The notes under the pieces: generated by a model | The model's input: only the letters and a program-made list of their open reading frames with translations | Told to the model about the DNA's origin: nothing | The model's database searches: none | Shown: one piece after another, positions 36,707 to 43,535 of the stretch | Layout of the letters: the number at the start of each line of letters is the position of its first letter | Position numbering within the stretch: the first letter of the stretch is position 1 | Translations under genes and position numbers: made by a program | Assembly (NCBI GenBank): GCA_016703665.1 | Contig: JADJBS010000003.1 | Span: forward strand, 1 to 64,000 | Direction: 5' to 3' | Source: Candidatus Defluviibacillus avedoerensis | Lineage (GTDB): Bacteria; Pseudomonadota; Gammaproteobacteria; Burkholderiales; Burkholderiaceae_C | Length of the DNA stretch: 64,000 bases

Positions 36707-36782
36707 CGAACGTTGGCGTCAGGTTCAGTTTGAACACTAGGCGCTTAAGTGGCAACAATGAATTGCGACTTGCAGAGCGGCG

Positions 36783-37258
36783 TCAGGCGGCCTTTTTCAA
36801 GGCTTTGACTGACTTGAGAACTTCGTCCACATGACCAGGTACCTTCAGTCCACGCCATTCTTCCTTGAGCAGGCCATCAGCGCCAATCAAGAAGGTGCTG
36901 CGCTCGATACCCTTGACCTTCTTGCCATACATGATCTTGTTCTTGACCACGCCAAACATATGGCACATTTTTCTTCTGTGTCTGCAATCAACTCGAAGGG
37001 GAGTTCGAGCTTGAGTTTGAAGTCGTCGTGAGACTTCATATTGTCACGCGACACACCAAACACGGTTGCGCCTGCACGAACAAAATCCTTGTATTTGTCA
37101 CGGAACTGCATTGCCTCAGTGGTGCACCCAGGGGTGTTATCTTTGGGGTAGAAAAAAAGCACCAGAGTGTTCCCATTATGAGAATTATTGGTGACTTTGA
37201 CGCCCCCTGTGGCGTTGGATTCAAATTCTGGGAGAGGTTTACCGACAACGATCGCCAT
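36783..37258 (-). CDS. bcp: thiol peroxidase (Bcp/PrxQ), single frameshift
   Basis: Peroxiredoxin that reduces hydroperoxides. It starts MAIVVGKPLPEFESN at 37258; the catalytic loop LFFYPKDNTPGCTTEAMQFRD holds the peroxidatic cysteine. Around 36968-36972 the frame breaks in a run of five T (A on the coding strand): one more base would join ADTEEK to MCHMFGVVKNKIMYGKK and give the normal length of about 158 residues. An error in homopolymer length is the simplest explanation. The C-terminal part SSTFLI-like (ERSTFLIGADGLLKEEWRGL) is complete. Confidence 0.88.
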
Positions 37259-37378
37259 AGGGTTCCATCTGAAGTGACAGGGTGTGGGCCATGCTACCAG
37301 GCCACGCCTCTGATGAGCTTTGCCTGCGTACGAGGCAGGCTGCAACCCTCGATTTTAACTTGAAAACAGGTTGCTGCT

Positions 37379-37810
37379 CTAATTTGATGACGTTGCACTG
37401 ACTTGATCAGGTGAGGTAGATGCGTTATCGGACTCTAGGATGATCGCGGCTAGCACTTTCCGGCCTTCACCCGCCAAAATGTTGTAAGTGCGGCACGCTG
37501 CAGGGGTATCCATGGTTTCCATTCCGATCCGTTGTGCCATCAGCGTTTGCAGCCAAGCAGCTTGTACGAATCGCAACTTGTGACCACTGCCAAAAATCAC
37601 CATCTCTGCCCCCATGGTCTTGGCGTGCTCGGCAACGACTGCGAAGTGGTGTTCATTCAGTTTGACAAAGCTGTCACATTCCCAATCAAGACGCAAACCT
37701 GATGAGCTGATCAACAGGCTGGTAAAAAGTTTGTCATTATTGACGGCAATCCAGCCAGGCCCATAGCCCCGGATGTTCTGTGTGTCTGATTTGTCGGGTT
37801 GGAGCTTCAT
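37379..37810 (-). CDS. Mth938-like domain protein (DUF498/Xcc1710-like)
   Basis: 143 residues. IRGYGPGWIAVNNDKLFTSLLISSSGL, AEMVIFGSGHKLRFV and GMETMDTPAACRTYNILAGEGRKVLAAIIL match the small family related to NDUFAF3, of unknown biochemical role in bacteria. It is divergent from the aminotransferase gene, whose upstream leader it overlaps. Confidence 0.87.
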   Translation of the reverse strand: MKLQPDKSDTQNIRGYGPGWIAVNNDKLFTSLLISSSGLRLDWECDSFVKLNEHHFAVVAEHAKTMGAEMVIFGSGHKLRFVQAAWLQTLMAQRIGMETMDTPAACRTYNILAGEGRKVLAAIILESDNASTSPDQVSATSSN

Positions 37811-37898
37811 GGATTGTGGTCAAATTATAGGTTTACCCGAATCGGGCTCGCTCGTATATGACGAGCCCACTTTCACTTCACATTGCACAGGCTCCACT

Positions 37899-39131
37899 TT
37901 GAAATCCGTCCACAAGTCCCTCAAGCTCGCCAACGTCTGCTACGACATCCGTGGCCCGGTGCTGGATAAAGCCCGTCAGATGGAGGAAGAGGGTCAGAAA
38001 ATCATCAAGCTCAACATTGGCAACATTGCCGCCTTTGGACTGATGCCGCCCGACGAAATTGTGCAGGACATGATCCGCAACCTGACGGGGGCGGAAGCAG
38101 CAGGCTACACCGACAGCAAGGGCCTCTTTGCGCCGCGCAAGGCCATCGTGCACTACTCGCAGCAAAAGAACATCCAGGGCGTGACGGTCGATGACGTTTA
38201 TCTTGGCAATGGTGCGAGTGAACTGATCACTCTGAGTATGAATGCCTTGCTCAACACGGGCGATGAAATCCTGGTGCCGGCGCCGGATTACCCGCTCTGG
38301 ACAGCCTCGATTTCGCTAGCGGGTGGCACGCCTGTGCATTACATCTGCGACGAAGCGGCAGACTGGACCCCCGACATTGCCGATATTGTCGGCAAGATCA
38401 CCCCCAATACCAAGGGCATTGTGGTCATTAACCCCAATAACCCGACGGGTGCGCTGTACCCCAATGAAGTGCTGCTGCAGATCGTGGATTTGGCGCGCAA
38501 ACACAACCTCATCATTTACGCGGACGAGATTTACGACAAGACCCTGTACGACGGCGCAGTGCACACCAGTCTGGCGTCTTTGGCTGACGATGTTTTGTTC
38601 TTGACCTTCAATGGCTTGTCCAAGAATTACCGTGCCTGCGGCTACCGTGCAGGCTGGATGATCGTGTCTGGCAACAAAAAAGGCGCCAAAGACTACATCG
38701 AAGGCCTGAACATGCTGTCCAGCATGCGCCTGTGTGCCAATACACCGGGGCAGATGGCCATTCAGACAGCCCTCGGCGGCTACCAAAGCATCAATGATCT
38801 GGTGGCTGAAGGTGGCCGCCTTCGCAGGCAACGCGACCTGGCGCACAAGTTGTTGACCGATATTCCCGGCGTGACCATGGTCAAGCCCAAGGCCGCGCTG
38901 TATGGCTTTCCTCGCCTTGACCCCAAGATGTATCCCATCGTGGATGACCAGCAATTTGCGTACGAGTTGTTGGCCGAAGAAAAGGTGCTGATCGTGCAGG
39001 GCACCGGCTTCAACTACCCCACACCAGACCACTTCCGTATCGTGTTCCTTCCCCATGAGGACGACCTGACGGACGCCATCAAGCGCATTGCACGCTTTCT
39101 TGATGGCTATAGAAAACGTAGCGCATTTTGA
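37899..39131 (+). CDS. PLP-dependent aminotransferase (AlaA/AlaC type)
   Basis: 410 residues from TTG 37899 (LKSVHKSLKLANVCYDIRGPVLDKARQMEEEG), which matches the usual N-terminus of this family; an ATG 90 bases earlier would lie inside the divergent neighbour's start. This is a fold-type I aminotransferase: YLGNGASELITLSMNALL, VINPNNPTGALYP, the IIYADEIYDKTLYD aspartate, and FNGLSKNYRACGYRAGWM with the PLP lysine (SLSKN-type, here GLSKN). It is likely a pyruvate:glutamate (alanine) aminotransferase. It sits directly upstream of hom. Confidence 0.93.
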   Translation: MKSVHKSLKLANVCYDIRGPVLDKARQMEEEGQKIIKLNIGNIAAFGLMPPDEIVQDMIRNLTGAEAAGYTDSKGLFAPRKAIVHYSQQKNIQGVTVDDVYLGNGASELITLSMNALLNTGDEILVPAPDYPLWTASISLAGGTPVHYICDEAADWTPDIADIVGKITPNTKGIVVINPNNPTGALYPNEVLLQIVDLARKHNLIIYADEIYDKTLYDGAVHTSLASLADDVLFLTFNGLSKNYRACGYRAGWMIVSGNKKGAKDYIEGLNMLSSMRLCANTPGQMAIQTALGGYQSINDLVAEGGRLRRQRDLAHKLLTDIPGVTMVKPKAALYGFPRLDPKMYPIVDDQQFAYELLAEEKVLIVQGTGFNYPTPDHFRIVFLPHEDDLTDAIKRIARFLDGYRKRSAF

Positions 39132-39186
39132 AGACAGTACTGACGAAACAACCCAATTGATTCAAGATTCGACCCAGAAAGCCATG

Positions 39187-40518
39187 ATGAAAGCAAATGA
39201 CCCCATCCAGGTAGGCCTGCTCGGTATCGGTACCGTAGGCAGTGGCGTGTTCACTGTCCTGCAACGCAATCAGCAAGAAATCCAGCGCCGTGCAGGTCGT
39301 GGCATTGAGATCACCATGGTGGCAGACCTGGACACGGCACGCGCCAAGGGCATTGTGGGCAACCAGGTGCAGGTTGTGGCCGATGCACGCGCCATCATCG
39401 CCAACCCCGAGATCGACATTGTGATCGAACTCATCGGGGGTTACGGTATTGCGAAACAGCTCGTCATGGAAGCCATTGCGGCAGGCAAGCATGTGGTGAC
39501 CGCCAACAAGGCCCTGCTGGCCGTGCATGGCACCGAGATTTTTGCTGCGGCGCATGCTAAAGGTGTGATCGTGGCCTTTGAAGCCGCAGTGGCGGGGGGA
39601 ATTCCAATCATCAAGGCCCTGCGCGAAGGCCTCACGGCCAACCGCATCCAGTGGATCGCCGGCATCATCAACGGCACCACCAACTTCATCCTGAGTGAAA
39701 TGCGCGACAAGGGGTTGGACTTTGGCGTGGTGCTCAAGGAGGCGCAGCGCCTGGGTTATGCAGAAGCCGACCCGACTTTCGACATCGAAGGTGTGGACGC
39801 CGCCCATAAAGCGACCATCATGAGCGCCATCGCTTTTGGTATTCCAGTGCAGTTTGACAAGGCTTATGTCGAGGGCATTACCAAGCTGGGCGCCGCTGAC
39901 ATCCGCTATGCCGAGCAACTCGGTTACCGCATCAAGCTGCTTGGCATTACAAAACGCGTCGATTCAGGTGTTGAGCTGCGCGTGCATCCCAGCTTGGTGC
40001 CAGCCAAGCGTCTGATCGCCAATGTGGAAGGCGCCATGAACGCCGTGGTGGTACAGGGCGATGCCGTGGGTACCACGCTGTATTACGGCAAAGGCGCAGG
40101 CAGCGAGCCCACCGCCAGTGCTGTGATAGCCGATTTGGTGGACATCACCCGCTTGCATACCGCGGACCCTGAGCACCGCGTGCCACACCTTGCGTTCCAG
40201 CCCAACTCTATGAGTTCGTTGGAAGTGTTGCCAATGGATAAAGTGGTGACCAGTTACTACCTTCGCCTGCGAGTGGCGGATCAGGCCGGTGTGCTGGCCA
40301 AGGTCACGGGCATCCTGGCTGAGGCGGGCATCAGCATCGATGCCGTGATCCAGCGCGAGGCCGATCAGGTGGGCGGCGAAGGCTCCACCCAGACCGACCT
40401 GATCATCCTCACCCACGATTGCGTGGAAGCCAAGATGAATGTTGCCATCGCGCAGATGCAAGCCTTGCCCACGGTGCTGGATCAGATCACACGCATCCGC
40501 AAGGAAGAACTGGCCTGA
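39187..40518 (+). CDS. hom: homoserine dehydrogenase
   Basis: 443 residues from ATG 39187 (39184 also possible). Reduces aspartate semialdehyde to homoserine. The NAD(P) motif is IQVGLLGIGTVGSGVF; IIKALREGLTANRIQWIAGIINGTTNFIL and YAEADPTFDIEGVDAAHK form the active site. A C-terminal ACT domain (YYLRLRVADQAGVLAKVTGILAEAGISIDAVIQ) would give threonine feedback control. It follows the aminotransferase by 55 bases. The usual partner thrC is not downstream. Confidence 0.96.
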   Translation: MKANDPIQVGLLGIGTVGSGVFTVLQRNQQEIQRRAGRGIEITMVADLDTARAKGIVGNQVQVVADARAIIANPEIDIVIELIGGYGIAKQLVMEAIAAGKHVVTANKALLAVHGTEIFAAAHAKGVIVAFEAAVAGGIPIIKALREGLTANRIQWIAGIINGTTNFILSEMRDKGLDFGVVLKEAQRLGYAEADPTFDIEGVDAAHKATIMSAIAFGIPVQFDKAYVEGITKLGAADIRYAEQLGYRIKLLGITKRVDSGVELRVHPSLVPAKRLIANVEGAMNAVVVQGDAVGTTLYYGKGAGSEPTASAVIADLVDITRLHTADPEHRVPHLAFQPNSMSSLEVLPMDKVVTSYYLRLRVADQAGVLAKVTGILAEAGISIDAVIQREADQVGGEGSTQTDLIILTHDCVEAKMNVAIAQMQALPTVLDQITRIRKEELA

Positions 40519-40536
40519 TTGCCAGTGATGGACGGA

Positions 40537-40950
40537 TCAGGTCTCAAACACCTGATCCCAGTTTGCAAACCCCTTGACCTCGATCGGGTTGCCGCAAGGG
40601 TCCAGGAAGAACATCGTCCATTGTTCACCGGGCTGACCTGCAAAGCGCAACTACGGGTTCAGCACAAAGTCGATGCCTGCATCGGTCAGACGCATGGCCA
40701 GTTCCTGCCATTTCGGTAGGCTTAACACCAGCCCCAGGTGTGGCATGGGCACCATATGGTCGCCGACCTTGCCCGTGTTGGTGGTCTTGAACGGTTCGCC
40801 CAGATGCAGGGAGATTTGGTGGCCAAAGAAATTGAAGTCCACCCAGGTGTCCGTGCTGCGTCCTTCGGGGCAACCTAAGACGCCGCCGTAAAACTGACGG
40901 GCTACGTCCAGATCCGTTACATGGTAGGCAAGGTGGAACAGGCTTTTCAT
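40537..40950 (-). pseudogene. VOC (glyoxalase/dioxygenase-fold) protein with in-frame stop
   Basis: MKSLFHLAYHVTDLDVARQFYGGVLGC ... HMVPMPHLGLVL ... DAGIDFVLNP, then a TAG at 40651-40653, then in the same frame LRFAGQPGEQWTMFFLDPCGNPIEVKG to the stop at 40537. The full span is exactly 138 codons with no shift, so this is a nonsense codon rather than a frameshift; family members usually have Tyr or Gln at that place. The truncated product would lack the last metal-ligand glutamate (PIEVK). It is either a true nonsense mutation or a single base-call error. Start codon overlaps the neighbour by ATGA. Confidence 0.8.
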
Positions 40951-41186
40951 GGGTTTCCTTCGGTGTGCTTGGGCCTGAACTGTCGCCATAGTCGCAGCAG
41001 TAGCAAAAGCAGTGGGGTGGTGTGCATCAGCAGGTCAAAGATGTCGATGGGTTTTGACAGGCCGCCCAAGCTCAGCATACGTATTTTTTCAAGCAAGTGA
41101 GGCTCTGGTGTGATGGGGGCAAGGGCCATCCACAAAGCGAGAAATACCAGCCAAGGCAGGGGCAAGTTATCGAGAAAACGCATCAC
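40947..41186 (-). CDS. small hypothetical membrane protein
   Basis: 79 residues. RFLDNLPLPWLVFLALWMALAPI and TTPLLLLLLRLWRQF are two membrane helices joined by a short polar loop (PEPHLLEKIRML). It is translationally coupled to the VOC gene by a four-base overlap. Function unknown. Confidence 0.75.
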   Translation of the reverse strand: MMRFLDNLPLPWLVFLALWMALAPITPEPHLLEKIRMLSLGGLSKPIDIFDLLMHTTPLLLLLLRLWRQFRPKHTEGNP

Positions 41187-41215
41187 TTGATCTGAACGGT
41201 TTGCTTTTGCACAAG

Positions 41216-41596
41216 CTACTCAAAGGCTGGCATAGAGGGTTTCACCACTGGCTTGCCAGCGGCTATCCAGCCATCAATACCGCCGCTGATTGACTTCACA
41301 TCCAGGTAACCCATGTCGGCCATCGCGCATGCAGCCAGCGCGGCCCGACCGCTTGTTTTGCAGTACAGCACGACCTTCAAGTCCCGTGAGGTAAGGGCGG
41401 GCGTGCTGCTGAGCTTGAACTCCAGCAATCCTCGCGACATGTGCACTGCACCGGGCAGGTGTCCGGCGGCGAATTCGTCCAACTCGCGTACGTCGATCAA
41501 CACGTCTGCATCACGAATAGCCTGGTCCGCTTCAGCCGGGCTAATTTCATGCACGCGGGCTTTGGCGGCTGCAACGAGGTCTAAGGCTGTTTTCAT
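41216..41596 (-). CDS. rhodanese-like domain protein
   Basis: 126 residues, one rhodanese domain: VLIDVRELDEFAAGHLPGAVHMSRG, and the active-site loop VVLYCKTSGRAALAA with the catalytic cysteine, then MGYLDVKSISGGIDGW. It may act in sulfane-sulfur transfer; acceptor unknown. Same strand as pyrD, 35 bases downstream of it. Confidence 0.9.
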   Translation of the reverse strand: MKTALDLVAAAKARVHEISPAEADQAIRDADVLIDVRELDEFAAGHLPGAVHMSRGLLEFKLSSTPALTSRDLKVVLYCKTSGRAALAACAMADMGYLDVKSISGGIDGWIAAGKPVVKPSMPAFE

Positions 41597-41631
41597 GATT
41601 TAAATAAGCAATGATTGATGTAGAGGCAATG

Positions 41632-42705
41632 CTAACCGCAACTAGCCTTCTTTAACGCCAGTGCTGCGCTGCGGATTAACCCAGGACCGCCATATATCAG
41701 CCCGGTATAAATTTGAACCAAGTCTGCGCCAGCATTCAGCTTGCTGACTGCGTCCTCCGCGCTCATTACGCCGCCCACACCAATAATAGGAAAACCCTGG
41801 CCCAACTGCTGGCGCAGCTTCGTGATCACGTGATTGCTCAAGGCCAGCACTGGTGCACCGCTCAACCCACCTGCCTCTTCGCCATGAGGCATTCCCTTTA
41901 CCGCTTCCCGGCCCAATGTGGTGTTGGTCGCAATCACGCCCCATTGTTGGTTTGGCTTTCCTTTGCTATCTTTACCATAGCGAGAAAGTGTTGAGGATAT
42001 TGCCAAAATTTGAGTTTCGTCTAGGTCTGGTGCAATTTTGACGAAGAGAGGAACGCTCTTGCCATGCCTTTGCGCAAGTTGAGCACGGCGCTCTGCCAGT
42101 TGGCCAAGCAGCGCGTCGAGCGCAGCGTCGCTCTGCAGTTCGCGCAGGTTCTTGGTGTTGGGGCTGGAGATGTTTACCGTAACGTAGTCGGCGTGCGAAT
42201 AGACACCTTCCAGGCAAGTCAAATAGTCGTCAGTGGCCCGCTCGATCGGTGTGCTGGCGTTTTTGCCAATGTTCAGGCCAAGGATGCGACCTTTTTGCCG
42301 GAAAGTCGACTTCTGCACATTCGCAATGAACACATCCAGTCCGTCGTTGTTAAAGCCCAGTCTGTTGATCAAGCCTTTGGCAGCAGGCAGGCGGAACATG
42401 CGAGGTTTAGGGTTGCCCGGCTGGCCCTTCGGCGTGACGGTGCCGACTTCCACAAAACCAAAGCCCATGGCGCCCAGCCCGTCGATGCAGCGGGCATTTT
42501 TGTCCAGGCCTGCCGCCAGGCCAATTCGGTTAGGAAACTTCAGCCCAGCCACTGTGACCGGGTCAACCACCATTGGCTGGCTGTATGCCCAGGCTAAGGG
42601 TGTACCTTGGACTTTGGCCAGTGCATGCAGGGTAAGTTCGTGCGCGGTTTCGGGATCTAGGCCAAAAAGAAAGGGCCTGGCCAGGCCGTAGGGGATGAGG
42701 GACAT
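41632..42705 (-). CDS. pyrD: dihydroorotate dehydrogenase (quinone), class 2
   Basis: 357 residues. FMN enzyme of pyrimidine synthesis at the inner membrane. The N-terminal helix YGLARPFLFGLDPETAHELTLHAL is the class-2 membrane-associated part. The barrel has NRIGLAAGLDKNARCIDGL, GFVEVGTVTPKGQPGNPKPR, NISSPNTKNLRELQ with the catalytic serine, and GVGGVMSAEDAVSKLNAGADLVQIYTGLIY. Its start is only 16 bases from the divergent rpiA start. Confidence 0.97.
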   Translation of the reverse strand: MSLIPYGLARPFLFGLDPETAHELTLHALAKVQGTPLAWAYSQPMVVDPVTVAGLKFPNRIGLAAGLDKNARCIDGLGAMGFGFVEVGTVTPKGQPGNPKPRMFRLPAAKGLINRLGFNNDGLDVFIANVQKSTFRQKGRILGLNIGKNASTPIERATDDYLTCLEGVYSHADYVTVNISSPNTKNLRELQSDAALDALLGQLAERRAQLAQRHGKSVPLFVKIAPDLDETQILAISSTLSRYGKDSKGKPNQQWGVIATNTTLGREAVKGMPHGEEAGGLSGAPVLALSNHVITKLRQQLGQGFPIIGVGGVMSAEDAVSKLNAGADLVQIYTGLIYGGPGLIRSAALALKKASCG

Positions 42706-42721
42706 AGGTGATAATTTTAGG

Positions 42722-43393
42722 ATGACTCAAGACGAACTGAAGACTTTGGTGGGCCACGCCGCGTTGGCTTACGTGCCCGAGGGCGAACTCATTGGTGTTG
42801 GCACGGGTTCCACTGTCAATAAATTCATTGATGCCCTGGGCGCCAGTGGTAAAAAAATTCCCGGTGCAGTGTCCAGTTCGGTGGCCTCAACTGAACGATT
42901 GCTGGCATTGGGAATTCCTGTATTCGATGCCAATGAGGTGGGCGACCTCGCTGTGTATATCGATGGTGCAGACGAGATCGATCATGCTGGCCACATGATC
43001 AAAGGAGGCGGTGCGGCACTGACCCGCGAGAAAATTGTCGCTGCACAGTCGCGACAGTTCGTTTGCATCGCTGATGAATCTAAGCTGGTGAAGGCGCTGG
43101 GGAAATTTCCGATCCCCGTGGAGGTGATCCCCATGTCGGCGCAGCACCTGTGCCGTAGATTTATCTCCATGGGCGCCACTGCCACTTTGCGACTCAAAGA
43201 CGGGCAACCCCTGGTCACCGACAACGGCCAGCACATCCTGGACGTGGCGGGTTTGCAACTGGCCGACCCACTGGCATTTGAAACCCAGGTCAGCCAGTGG
43301 CCTGGGGTGATCACAGTGGGCGTGTTTGCATACCAGAAGGCGCAAGTGTGCCTGCTGGCGACTGCAAATGGAATTAAAACCCTTTCCTTTTAA
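42722..43393 (+). CDS. rpiA: ribose-5-phosphate isomerase A
   Basis: 223 residues from ATG 42722. Interconverts ribose-5-phosphate and ribulose-5-phosphate. Signatures are IGVGTGSTVNKFIDAL, VSSSVASTERLLALGIPVFD, YIDGADEIDHAGHMIKGGGAALTREKI and the late VTDNGQHILDV. A nearby in-frame GTG/ATG at 42695 would run into pyrD and is not needed. Confidence 0.97.
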   Translation: MTQDELKTLVGHAALAYVPEGELIGVGTGSTVNKFIDALGASGKKIPGAVSSSVASTERLLALGIPVFDANEVGDLAVYIDGADEIDHAGHMIKGGGAALTREKIVAAQSRQFVCIADESKLVKALGKFPIPVEVIPMSAQHLCRRFISMGATATLRLKDGQPLVTDNGQHILDVAGLQLADPLAFETQVSQWPGVITVGVFAYQKAQVCLLATANGIKTLSF

Positions 43394-43535
43394 TGGCATG
43401 TGGCGGTCATTGCTTAACCAGGATCATTCTCGACGTGATTGAGCACTGAGCTTGACCCGAGTCAAATCCCTGTATTCCATGCAGATGTATCGTGATTTTG
43501 TCTGAAAAGGCGTTTTCGCAACGCTGAAGGGATCC

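Noticed and set aside
38316..39056. Long reverse frame of 246 codons
   Set aside because: Antisense shadow of the aminotransferase gene; codon-bias effect, His/Gly/Val-rich and without family signature.
39079..39918. Reverse frame of 279 codons
   Set aside because: Antisense shadow of hom.
41216..42705. rhodanese and pyrD as one operon with the VOC gene
   Set aside because: Same strand and close spacing, but no functional link and no shared regulatory sign, so not claimed.
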